Of a DNA stretch of 64,000 nucleotides, positions 9,230-17,187 are shown piece by piece. This DNA is from Cryomorphaceae bacterium 1068 (GTDB taxonomy: Bacteria; Bacteroidota; Bacteroidia; Flavobacteriales_D; Cryomorphaceae), in contig JAPVXR010000017.1 of assembly GCA_027214385.1 (NCBI GenBank), positions 1 to 64,000 of the forward strand, given 5' to 3'. Each line of letters opens with the position of its first letter. Positions within the stretch are counted from its first letter, which is position 1. The position numbers were made by a program, and so were the translations under genes. A model generated the notes under the pieces. That model was not told where the DNA came from, ran no database searches, and worked only from the letters and a program-made list of their open reading frames with translations.

Positions 9230-10048
9230 ATGAATGATTTGGAAAAAGCTGAAGATCGGCTAAAGGCATACAAGGCTCCGTTTTCGGATGAGAGCGTTTT
9301 ATCTGCCAGAGCGAAGGTGATGGCCCGTACGATTCATTTCGAGGAAGAGGTTGAGCATTCTCAAGGTTTTAATTTTGGACGGTTTTACGCTGCTGCCGCT
9401 GGTCTTGCGCTTATTCTTTCGATTCCATTTGCTATTCATTTTATAGGCACGACTACACTTACTGCTACCGAGATTTCTTCTGAGTTCACTTTGCCTGATG
9501 GCTCAAAAATGATGCTTGCAGAGGGCAGCTCAATTTCCTACAATTCTCTTCTATGGAACCTTAGTCGCAGAACTGATTTGGAAGGTGAGGGTTACTTTAC
9601 TGTGAAAAGTGGAGATGAATTTACAGTGGAAACAGAATTCGGAGATGTAACCGTTCTCGGGACTCGATTTTCAGTTTGGGAAAATGAAGATGCCCTAGTT
9701 GTCCAGTGCCAAGAAGGAAAAGTAGATGTAGAAGGCGAAATCCTCGAAGCAGACGATTACATCATTATGTCCTTGAAAAATTCGACTCAAGGTAAATGGA
9801 CCAATAACGAGCCGTTTATTTCTCAAACTGCCAACGACCTTTCTTTTGATAATGCGCCCATCCATATTGTCATAGAATCATTAGAGGAGAAATTCGGGAA
9901 GGACATTCAATTCAAGACGAACGCAGTTTACCGATTCTCAGGCAGTCTGAATGAAAGTGATCTCGATAGTTCGTTGAAAATTCTAACTAAGCCTTTCGGG
10001 CTTGAAATATCTTCAAACGAAGGCGGAGTGGTTATCTTAGAGCCTTAA
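9230..10048 (+). CDS. FecR-family sigma regulator (anti-sigma), first copy
   Basis: 272 residues. The short cytoplasmic N-terminus lacks a clear long helical DUF4880-type region. One membrane segment sits at about 52-70 (FYAAAAGLALILSIPFAIHF). It is followed by the periplasmic FecR domain (LPDGSKMMLAEGSS...DLEGEGYFTV...VTVLGTRFSV) and a C-terminal DUF4974-like domain (LSFDNAPIHIVIESLEEKF). It transduces receptor status to the sigma factor encoded 3 bases upstream. Its stop overlaps the TonB receptor start by one base (TAATG). A second FecR-type gene follows at 13531. Confidence 0.92.
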   Translation: MNDLEKAEDRLKAYKAPFSDESVLSARAKVMARTIHFEEEVEHSQGFNFGRFYAAAAGLALILSIPFAIHFIGTTTLTATEISSEFTLPDGSKMMLAEGSSISYNSLLWNLSRRTDLEGEGYFTVKSGDEFTVETEFGDVTVLGTRFSVWENEDALVVQCQEGKVDVEGEILEADDYIIMSLKNSTQGKWTNNEPFISQTANDLSFDNAPIHIVIESLEEKFGKDIQFKTNAVYRFSGSLNESDLDSSLKILTKPFGLEISSNEGGVVILEP

Positions 10049-12672
10049 TGCGTTTTGTCACTTTTCTATTTCTTTTTGTTTTCGGCTCTCTGAACGTCTT
10101 CGGACAGCCAGAGGATGGAATCAAATTTAAACAGTTTAGTGGTCAAAATTTAGAAGTCGCCTTAAAGCTGCTTAGGCAAAAAGAGGGAATAGCGATCTCA
10201 TACGACCCTGATGCGGTTTCTCTTATAACAGTACCTGAAATTGACTCCGATATAAAAACGATGTCGGCTTTTCTAGAGCAAGCTCTGCAGGGCTCTCCGT
10301 TGAGATTTGAACTAGTTGGGTATACCTATGTCATTGCACCCAAAGACTCTGTTCCAATCGAAACCTCATTCCCGCTTAGCGGAATTATCCGAGACGAACT
10401 TACCAGCGAATCGCTACCATTTGCATCGGTGAGAATTGCCAATACGAATCAAAGTACCACGGCTAATTCTGAAGGCCGTTACACACTTCTGGAGGTCCCT
10501 TCAGACACTTCAATCATTCTTGTGTCGTACATCGGATATGAAAAGCCAGCAGTCATGGTAGGCCGTTCTGCCGCTCTATCGGGAAAACTCAATTTTGACC
10601 TGAAGAGAAAACTGAAAAATTTGCCTTCTGTGCAAATAAGTGCCCGAGGAAAAAATTTACTGGAAATTGATGAAAATATCAGTCAGCTCACATTTGATCC
10701 GTCGGAAATTTCCACTTTGCCAAATCTGGGAGAGAACGATGTTTTCTCAGCACTAAGGCGATTGCCGGGAATCAGCGGGGGTCAAGATGCCGAAAGCGGT
10801 CTGCGCATACGCGGAGGGCAAACCGATCAAAACCTAGTCATGTTTGATGGTATTTCGGTTTACCATGTCGATCATCTTTTTGGCTTTTTAAGTGCCTTCA
10901 ATAGCAATGTGATTAAAAATGTGCGTGTCAATAAAGGGGGATTCGATGCCCGATTTGGGGGAAGATCTTCAGGAGTCGTAGACATTACCGGAATTGATGG
11001 AAACAAAGTAGACCCTTCCGTCCAAGCAGAGCTGACTATGCTTAGTGCCAATGTGCTTCTGGAATTACCGGTAGTTAAAAATAAGGCTTCACTGGTATTC
11101 GGTTACCGGAGGGCTTTTACCAATTTGATTCAAACCACGACCTACCAAAATATTTTCAATAATATTTTCAATTCGAGCTTACCCAATACTCCTGAGAACA
11201 ATACTGATATATTTCAGGGAAACGATGTACCCGATTACTTTTTCAGTGACTTGAATGCGAAATTCAACTTCACACCTTCAGAAAAAGACGCTATCTCGTT
11301 AAGCTACTACCAAGGGCAAGATGATTTGGACATTACGTTTGATGCAAGTCTGGACAACCTCACCAGAATTTCAGAAGATCAAACCAACTGGGGAAATCAG
11401 GGGGGAAGCGTAAAGTGGTCGCGAAAATGGAATCCTAAACTGTTTACTTATGCCAATTATGGAGTTTCTCAATACTCCAGTAATCTGGAAGCTCAAGAAA
11501 CATTCTTAGCCCAAGAAGATACCTTTAGCCTGCGCTTTTTTGAGCAGAAAGTAGAGGTGAATGACAACACATTCAGACTGGATAATAATTACAACATCAA
11601 CAAGACCTCTAGCCTGGAATTCGGCTGGTGGAACACGGTCAATCGAATCGTTTCTCAAGCACAAGATCAATCAGAAATACTTCAAGACTCGACCATTTCG
11701 GCCGTAAGTAATGCCTTTTATCTGCAACTTCAAAAAAGGTTTGGTAGACTCGACACCAAAGTTGGCTTAAGAGCCACCCACTATGATCGGGATGGAAATA
11801 TCTATCCCGAACCAAGACTTGCAGTGAGCTACGAGTTGACTCCTAAGCTGACACTTAAAGGGTCTTATGGAATCTTTCATCAAATGATCAGGCGATTGAA
11901 CGAGCGTAGCCTCTACTTCAGCATCCCCGAGACCTGGACCCTTTCGGGAGATAACACCATCCCTGTTCTACGGAGTGATCATTACATTTTAGGTGCTGTA
12001 TATCGGATGGATGATTGGGAAGCCTCTCTAGAAGGCTACCACAAGTATGAAAGGGGTGTAGTTGAATTTTTGTTCCCTGAGTTTGGGATTCCAACGGGAA
12101 GTCTTGATCAATTCGCAGTGAACGGAAACAGAAGGGTTTTTGGCGTAGATTTCTTACTCAAGAAGTCATTTAAAAATCAAAACATCATGCTGGGCTATAC
12201 CTTTATCAGCTCAGAGTCAAAGTATGACAATATCAATCGAGGAAACTATTTCGATAGTCCGGGAGTATCCAATCATGAATTGTCTTTGATTTATAATTTG
12301 GAATACAAGAGGTGGGATTTTTCCGCTGCGTTTGTATTAGCTAACGGCGTACCTTATACTCCTGTTTTGGGAACTTTTATAGTTACGACACCTAATGGAG
12401 ACCAGCAGCAATTTGTCACCATAGGTGGAATAAACTCCAGCAGGTTAGAATGGTACCACAGATTAGATGTTTCAGCAGGTTATACCTTACCCTTGAAAAA
12501 GGGCGTTTTACAAATGGGTATATCAGTGTTTAATGCATATGATAATTTGGCAGTTAAATATGTGGACTATTTTCGAATACCTAGAGAAGACAGCGATTTC
12601 TATGACCTCGGACAAAGAAATATTCTATCTCTTGGTATTACGCCGTCAGTTTTTTTGAAGTTGAAATTATGA
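10048..12672 (+). CDS. TonB-dependent outer-membrane transducer/receptor with STN domain
   Basis: 874 residues. A signal peptide ends near residue 20 (VFGQ). An STN (secretin/TonB short N-terminal) domain follows at about 25-108, the module by which FecA-type transducers contact FecR. Next come a carboxypeptidase-regulatory-like beta domain (about 115-195), a plug containing LPGISGGQD and LRIRGGQTDQNLVMFDG, and a beta-barrel to the C-terminus. It is shorter than SusC proteins and has no SusD partner. The gene downstream is a DUF4249 lipoprotein, a common partner of such receptors in this phylum. The transported ligand cannot be deduced. Confidence 0.92.
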   Translation: MRFVTFLFLFVFGSLNVFGQPEDGIKFKQFSGQNLEVALKLLRQKEGIAISYDPDAVSLITVPEIDSDIKTMSAFLEQALQGSPLRFELVGYTYVIAPKDSVPIETSFPLSGIIRDELTSESLPFASVRIANTNQSTTANSEGRYTLLEVPSDTSIILVSYIGYEKPAVMVGRSAALSGKLNFDLKRKLKNLPSVQISARGKNLLEIDENISQLTFDPSEISTLPNLGENDVFSALRRLPGISGGQDAESGLRIRGGQTDQNLVMFDGISVYHVDHLFGFLSAFNSNVIKNVRVNKGGFDARFGGRSSGVVDITGIDGNKVDPSVQAELTMLSANVLLELPVVKNKASLVFGYRRAFTNLIQTTTYQNIFNNIFNSSLPNTPENNTDIFQGNDVPDYFFSDLNAKFNFTPSEKDAISLSYYQGQDDLDITFDASLDNLTRISEDQTNWGNQGGSVKWSRKWNPKLFTYANYGVSQYSSNLEAQETFLAQEDTFSLRFFEQKVEVNDNTFRLDNNYNINKTSSLEFGWWNTVNRIVSQAQDQSEILQDSTISAVSNAFYLQLQKRFGRLDTKVGLRATHYDRDGNIYPEPRLAVSYELTPKLTLKGSYGIFHQMIRRLNERSLYFSIPETWTLSGDNTIPVLRSDHYILGAVYRMDDWEASLEGYHKYERGVVEFLFPEFGIPTGSLDQFAVNGNRRVFGVDFLLKKSFKNQNIMLGYTFISSESKYDNINRGNYFDSPGVSNHELSLIYNLEYKRWDFSAAFVLANGVPYTPVLGTFIVTTPNGDQQQFVTIGGINSSRLEWYHRLDVSAGYTLPLKKGVLQMGISVFNAYDNLAVKYVDYFRIPREDSDFYDLGQRNILSLGITPSVFLKLKL

Positions 12673-13454
12673 GAGGATTGATTAGATTTTTCGGAGTGCT
12701 GTTCTTAATCGTTTTTGTTATCGGATGTACATCCGATGACTCTTCAGACGATATCAGTTTGAAACAGCCTCTGATGGTAGAGGCCTATGTTTATGCAAAT
12801 GAGCATGTTGACCATGTAAAAGTGGCTCATATACATGAAGATGGTGAGGCAGAATTAGCCCCCGTAAACGATGCAAGTGTTAAACTCACTCAGGGAAATC
12901 TAAGCGTCAATCTTGTTCTGAAAGACGAAGCTGAGGGAATTTATGAAATCAGTGATCCGGAAACCGTTTTCTCGGGACCTGAGCCATTAACCCTCGAGAT
13001 TACCTACAATGGTAAAACCTATAGATCAACTACTACTTTCCCTCCAGCCATTGACAGCCTAAGCATTACCAACGATTATGTCAACATTAGCGAAGCCGTC
13101 AATGATCAAATTCCTCTGACCACTTTGAGTTGGAGTGAGGCCGGAGATGATGAAAGATATTGCGTCTTTGCCCGGGGAATAAACAATGATACTGCCGCTA
13201 CTTACGCTATTCAGCCCTCATATGACAGCCCTCTGCTTGGTTTGAACAATGGGCATTCAGTTGACCTCTACCCCGACCACTTCACATACATCGGGAGTTA
13301 CCAACTTTATGTAACAGCGGTTAATGAAGAATATATTCAGATGTATTCTGACAATTCTGCCCCTGATCTTCGCGGAGCTCCTTCGAATATTGAAGGAGCC
13401 TGGGGTGTCTTTACGGCCTTTAACGGTCTTTCTGTGGACATTACCGTAGAATAA
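12669..13454 (+). CDS. DUF4249-type lipoprotein
   Basis: 261 residues beginning with a lipoprotein signal (hydrophobic stretch, then VIGC with Cys20). The body reads as two beta-sandwich-like parts, with L-V-EAYV near the N-terminus and LEITYNGKTYRSTTTFP in the middle, as in DUF4249 proteins. These are usually encoded next to carboxypeptidase-regulatory TonB receptors. It overlaps the receptor stop by 4 bases (ATGA). I infer a surface or periplasmic lipoprotein accessory to the receptor, probably in ligand capture; the family's function is not established. Confidence 0.82.
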   Translation: MRGLIRFFGVLFLIVFVIGCTSDDSSDDISLKQPLMVEAYVYANEHVDHVKVAHIHEDGEAELAPVNDASVKLTQGNLSVNLVLKDEAEGIYEISDPETVFSGPEPLTLEITYNGKTYRSTTTFPPAIDSLSITNDYVNISEAVNDQIPLTTLSWSEAGDDERYCVFARGINNDTAATYAIQPSYDSPLLGLNNGHSVDLYPDHFTYIGSYQLYVTAVNEEYIQMYSDNSAPDLRGAPSNIEGAWGVFTAFNGLSVDITVE

Positions 13455-13530
13455 ATCTGTTTCTCAGAGTAGGGTAAAACTTTAAACGTGTGTATAACTG
13501 ACGCAAACATCAGGAAATACACCCAATCAA

Positions 13531-14370
13531 GTGGAACAAGATTTTAATTCTAAGTTAGATTTTCTTCTCGACGAGAATAGGCTTTCTTTCTCAACTTCTC
13601 AAGAAGAAGCGGGACGCCGAGTAATGGGAAGAATCGAAAAGACCGAAAAGGTGATTCCGCTGTATCGATCTAACAATATCTATTCGAAATTGGCAATAGC
13701 CGCTTCCATAGCGATCCTCTTTACTTTTTCAGTAGCATTTATAGGTTCAGAAACAGTTGAGAATTCAAGCGATTCCGTTTTGGCTCACACGTTACCTGAT
13801 GGCTCGATCATCTACATGAATGCTAGCGCTGAGTTGAGCTACAATGATTTGACATGGACACTGTTTCGAGACCTTGATTTTTCTGGTTCGGGATTTTTCG
13901 AAGTAGAGAAAGGAAGCAAATTCAACGTAAATACAGATGTTGGAGTGGTTAGTGTACTTGGAACTTCGTTTTCGGTAATCACAAACAATGATGTTCTCAA
14001 AGTTTCGTGCAAAACAGGTAAGGTTTTGGTCGAAAATGAGAACAACTTGTCCGCGACACTTACTCCTGGTCAAGGAGTGGAAATGTCTGAATCCAATGCT
14101 GAAGAGTTTTCATTAGAAACAGATTATGTCGACGCTTGGGTCGCCGGGACCTACCGATTTGACAACGTAAATATTGATCAAGTGCTCAACTCTCTTGAAG
14201 ATTTTACAAATTTTCAAGTCGAATACCCCGAAGGTTTAAGTCTAAACTATAGTGGAGAGTTTTCGACGAATCAATCGATTGAAGAGATTTTAGAAATCGT
14301 CTGCAAACCTATGGGTCTGACATACGAAATCATTGAAGAAAAAAGTCTTATTCGAATCACAAACAAATAA
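13531..14370 (+). CDS. Second FecR-family protein, without its own sigma factor
   Basis: 279 residues with the same architecture as the FecR gene at 9230: a cytoplasmic N-terminus, a membrane segment at about 52-70 (LAIAASIAILFTFSVAFIG), a FecR domain (LPDGSIIYMNASAELSYND, DLDFSGSGFFEV, VVSVLGTSFSV) and a C-terminal DUF4974-like region (YRFDNVNIDQVLNSLEDF). It begins with GTG at 13531; an in-frame stop lies at 13495-13497 and no ATG comes between. No second sigma gene is adjacent, so it either co-regulates the sigma factor at 8690 or an unlinked one. Its cytoplasmic N-terminus differs from the first copy. Confidence 0.88.
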   Translation: MEQDFNSKLDFLLDENRLSFSTSQEEAGRRVMGRIEKTEKVIPLYRSNNIYSKLAIAASIAILFTFSVAFIGSETVENSSDSVLAHTLPDGSIIYMNASAELSYNDLTWTLFRDLDFSGSGFFEVEKGSKFNVNTDVGVVSVLGTSFSVITNNDVLKVSCKTGKVLVENENNLSATLTPGQGVEMSESNAEEFSLETDYVDAWVAGTYRFDNVNIDQVLNSLEDFTNFQVEYPEGLSLNYSGEFSTNQSIEEILEIVCKPMGLTYEIIEEKSLIRITNK

Positions 14371-14374
14371 AGCC

Positions 14375-14524
14375 ATGCTTAAAGAACTCAACAAAATCAG
14401 AATGAATCTTAAGGCCAACAAGATTTACGGTGGCATGACTCCTCTTTGGGATGAGTATTATGTAGAAGCCCAAAACAAGAAATTCAAAAACAAATGGGAT
14501 AAGGTTCGATCAACGAGCAAATAA
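14375..14524 (+). CDS. Small basic protein of 49 residues, unknown
   Basis: The ATG at 14375 lies 4 bases after the stop of the second FecR gene. It encodes 49 residues, Lys-rich, with a helical N-terminal part (MLKELNKIRMNLKANK) and a central YGGMTPLWDEYYVEAQ stretch. I recognise no family. A longer reading from 14333 would overlap the FecR gene and is less likely. Position at the end of the operon and before a structured region and terminator supports co-transcription. Coding status is uncertain because of its length. Confidence 0.55.
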   Translation: MLKELNKIRMNLKANKIYGGMTPLWDEYYVEAQNKKFKNKWDKVRSTSK

Positions 14525-14532
14525 TCCCAAAT

Positions 14533-14640
14533 AAACGTTAAATGCTCCATCAGCATGGGGGTTAATTCCCCGACAGATGTATAAACAATGTATGGGAGTG
14601 GTTACCCATGCATCTTCATAGTAGTTTTATTGGTTAGTTG
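14533..14640 (+). other. Hairpin-rich 3' untranslated region or small RNA
   Basis: Between the 49-residue gene and the terminator are three small stem-loops in series: TGCT/AGCA (about 14543-14555), GGGG/CCCC around 14557-14571, and a 9-bp stem ATGTATGGG/CCCATGCAT with one G-T wobble and an 8-base loop (14588-14613). With the terminator hairpin at 14642 this makes four consecutive stem-loops and no good reading frame. It could be a 3'-UTR-derived small RNA. Confidence 0.4.
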
Positions 14641-14641
14641 A

Positions 14642-14672
14642 AAAGGGTGCTCATACGGGCACCCTTTTTTTT
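14642..14672 (+). terminator. Rho-independent terminator of the sigma/FecR operon
   Basis: AAGGGTGC and GGCACCCTT form a GC-rich stem around a short loop, followed by a run of eight or nine T residues. The last bases overlap the stop codon of the convergent reductase gene, and the A-run on the left could let it work weakly in the other direction. Confidence 0.9.
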
Positions 14673-15660
14673 ATCCTATTTGAGCCACTATTCTCCCGGA
14701 GGTCTCACCACCCAAGATTTCTTCCATATAGTCAGGAATGTCTTCAAGAGAAACTATTTTACACATTTCACTTAATCCGTCGGGGCGATAGGTAGTGGCA
14801 AGAAGGTGCCAAATCCTCTTTCTCAATTCGATCGGCGTTTCTGCGCTATCCACGCCAAGAATATTCACCCCGTTTAGAATGAAAGGGTATACGGTCGTTT
14901 GCAATTCATGAGAGCCTACTAAACCACATACTGCAATTGATCCTTCTTTTCCGCAGGATTTAATTAAAGTAGCCAGGGTGTTTCCACCAACGGTATCAAT
15001 CGCTCCTGCCCATTTTGCAGAAAGAAGTGGTTTTCCTGATTCATCACTTGCCTCTTCACGACTGATGCATCTTTTGGCTCCAACACTTTTTAACCAAGCA
15101 TAATGCTCTTGCTTTCCGCTAGAAGCGATCACCCTATATCCACGCTTTGCCAAAATGGCCACGGCCATGGACCCCACTCCGCCCGAAGCTCCGGTTACCA
15201 CTAGCTCTCCCATCTCGGGGTTTTGTCCAGACATCTCCATTTTGTGCAGCGCCAAGGCAGCGGTGAAAGCAGCCGTTCCCATGATCATTGCGTCTTTCAG
15301 GGATAAGCTTTCCGGCAATGGAACTACCCAGCCCGAAGGGACGGAAATGTACTCTGCGAATCCGCCTTTGGTATTCATTCCCAAATCAAATGAGGTAACG
15401 ATTACTTCTTGACCCACCGAGAAATCAGGAGAAGAACTCTTTTCAACTATACCCGAAGCATCTACTCCCGGAGTATGCGGAAACTTTCTTGTAATGCCCC
15501 TGTGACCTGAAGCTGAAAGGGCATCTTTGTAATTAAGTCCGGAATAAGAAACCTTGATCAGCACTTCGTTTTCAGGAAGAAAATCAAACGGAACTTCTTC
15601 TATTCTTCTTGAGAACTTCTCCCCTTCTTCCCTTATCACTAATGCTTTGTAAGTAGACAT
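14671..15660 (-). CDS. YhdH/YhfP-family quinone oxidoreductase (acryloyl-CoA reductase type, AcuI-like)
   Basis: 329 residues, a zinc-less medium-chain reductase. An N-terminal GroES-like half has YSGLNYKDALSASG and PHTPGVDASG motifs. It is followed by a Rossmann fold with VTGASGGVGSMAV and a basic NADPH-type loop (ASSGKQEHY). The YhdH/YhfP family includes AcuI, which reduces acryloyl-CoA to propionyl-CoA; the true substrate here is not shown. The start at 15660 (MSTYKALV) is preferred over an in-frame ATG ten codons upstream that lies inside the RidA gene. The gap to the upstream RidA gene is 2 bases, so the two form an operon. Confidence 0.88.
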   Translation of the reverse strand: MSTYKALVIREEGEKFSRRIEEVPFDFLPENEVLIKVSYSGLNYKDALSASGHRGITRKFPHTPGVDASGIVEKSSSPDFSVGQEVIVTSFDLGMNTKGGFAEYISVPSGWVVPLPESLSLKDAMIMGTAAFTAALALHKMEMSGQNPEMGELVVTGASGGVGSMAVAILAKRGYRVIASSGKQEHYAWLKSVGAKRCISREEASDESGKPLLSAKWAGAIDTVGGNTLATLIKSCGKEGSIAVCGLVGSHELQTTVYPFILNGVNILGVDSAETPIELRKRIWHLLATTYRPDGLSEMCKIVSLEDIPDYMEEILGGETSGRIVAQIG

Positions 15661-15662
15661 GG

Positions 15663-16088
15663 CTATTTGTCGTTTAATGTGGCAATGCATTTAAGCTCAA
15701 TCCCGATCGGTGTCGGTAGGCAGTTAATCTCGACAGTTGTTCTGCAGGGTTGATTGTCTTTGAAATATTCAGCGTAGATCCTATTGTAGGTCTTGAAGTC
15801 ATCTTTCATATTGGTGAGAAAAACAGTGACATCTACCAAATTGGCCCAAGAAGATCCCGAGGCTTCCAAAATGAGGCGTACATTTTTAAATACCGAGTGA
15901 CATTGTGCTTCGATGTCATAGCTTTGAATCGTTCCGTCCTCATTGAGTTCTACACCGGGAATTTTTTTTGTCCCTCTTTCCCTTGGGCCTACTCCACTAA
16001 GAAAAAGGAGATTTCCTACATTTCTTGCGTGCGGATATAGACCAACGGGTTCAGGTGCTTTTTCAGAATTGTACTTTTCGTTCATCAA
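15663..16088 (-). CDS. RidA/YjgF-family deaminase, possibly 2-aminomuconate deaminase
   Basis: 141 residues of the trimeric Rid family. The substrate-binding Arg is in CRTTVEI (near residue 115), and the FLSGVGP and LVDVTVFLTNM motifs are typical. The length and the RERGTKKIPG insert resemble Rid proteins found in kynurenine-degradation clusters of Bacteroidota, where the role is 2-aminomuconate hydrolysis. A 3-hydroxyanthranilate dioxygenase gene is in the same window at 44821, but not adjacent. A general enamine/imine deaminase role is the alternative. It is the first gene of a two-gene unit with the AcuI-like reductase. Confidence 0.82.
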   Translation of the reverse strand: MMNEKYNSEKAPEPVGLYPHARNVGNLLFLSGVGPRERGTKKIPGVELNEDGTIQSYDIEAQCHSVFKNVRLILEASGSSWANLVDVTVFLTNMKDDFKTYNRIYAEYFKDNQPCRTTVEINCLPTPIGIELKCIATLNDK

Positions 16089-16161
16089 TTTCTTTTTTTT
16101 CGAAACTACACAAAGGCATAAATATAAACCAACTAAACAGCCTTTGACCTGTTAACCACTT

Positions 16162-17187
16162 ATGCGTCTCATCGAATTTACCGACAAAGGACTTTACTGT
16201 CCGCAAGGAGACTTCTTCATCGATCCTTGGCGGCCCGTTGATAAGGCGGTAATTACTCATGCCCATGCTGATCATTCCAGGTGGGGGATGAAGAACTACC
16301 TGACCCACCATCAAAGTATTCCTGTAATGCGACATCGCCTAGGCGAGATAAACGTAGAGGGCATAGAATACGGGGAGGTTCGCAAAATGAATGGCGTTAG
16401 TGTTTCCCTTTTCCCGGCAGGCCATATTCCTGGATCAGCTCAAGTTAGGGTCGAATACAAAGGTGAAATTTGGGTCATCACAGGAGACTACAAATTGATT
16501 GACGATGGAATATCCACTCCTTTTGAATCTGTTAAATGCCACAGTCTGGTTACTGAATCCACCTTTGGTCTGCCCGTTTATAAATGGAAACCACAGGAAG
16601 AAGTTTTTAGCGAAATCAATGAGTGGTGGCGCACAAACCGAGAACAGGGATTGGCGTCGGTTCTCCTCGGATATTCCCTTGGAAAGGCGCAACGCATGCT
16701 GTGTTCAATCGACGCGTCAATCGGCCCTATACTCCTTCATGGCGCTATCCACAACAGCAACTTGGCACTGGAAAAAGCAGGGCTTATATTTCCCCACACT
16801 GAATTGATTACCAAGGAGACACCGAAAGAAAAATACCGTGGCGCATTGATCATCGCGCCCCCATCTGCCTTCGGATCGCCTTGGATGAAAAAACTCAAAC
16901 CCTACAAAGTCGGAACGGCTTCAGGATGGATGTCGCTGCGTGGAGCCCGTCGCCGTCGTAATGTAGATCGTGGCTTTGTTCTCTCCGATCACGCCGATTG
17001 GAACGAACTCAATCAGGCCGTAGAAGCTTCGGAAGCTGAAAAGGTCTATGTAACTCACGGCTACACCAATATCTTTTCCAATTGGCTCAATTCGCAAGGC
17101 ATAGACGCCGAGCCTGTAATTACAGAATACGAAGGCGAACTCTCAGAAATTGGAGAAGGGACAAACCAAGACAAGGAATCAGAATGA
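16162..17187 (+). CDS. Ligase-associated DNA damage response exonuclease (MBL fold)
   Basis: 341 residues. Metallo-beta-lactamase fold with HAHADH metal site at 33-38, GHIPGSAQV, VITGDYK and SDHADW, followed by a beta-CASP-like region. It is related to the CPSF/Artemis/SNM1 nucleases. This family accompanies ATP-dependent DNA ligases in bacterial repair loci together with PdeM and an Lhr-type helicase. Its stop overlaps the ligase start (ATGA), showing coupling. Predicted to process DNA ends before sealing. Confidence 0.92.
   Translation: MRLIEFTDKGLYCPQGDFFIDPWRPVDKAVITHAHADHSRWGMKNYLTHHQSIPVMRHRLGEINVEGIEYGEVRKMNGVSVSLFPAGHIPGSAQVRVEYKGEIWVITGDYKLIDDGISTPFESVKCHSLVTESTFGLPVYKWKPQEEVFSEINEWWRTNREQGLASVLLGYSLGKAQRMLCSIDASIGPILLHGAIHNSNLALEKAGLIFPHTELITKETPKEKYRGALIIAPPSAFGSPWMKKLKPYKVGTASGWMSLRGARRRRNVDRGFVLSDHADWNELNQAVEASEAEKVYVTHGYTNIFSNWLNSQGIDAEPVITEYEGELSEIGEGTNQDKESE

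Noticed and set aside
14333-14374. A longer start for the 49-residue protein
   Set aside because: It would overlap the end of the second FecR gene in another frame, and the ATG at 14375 has a usual 4-base intergenic spacing.
17082-17183. An N-terminal extension of the DNA ligase
   Set aside because: The added 34 residues are arginine-rich and are read from a frame inside the exonuclease gene; the ATGA overlap at 17184 gives a normal ligase start.
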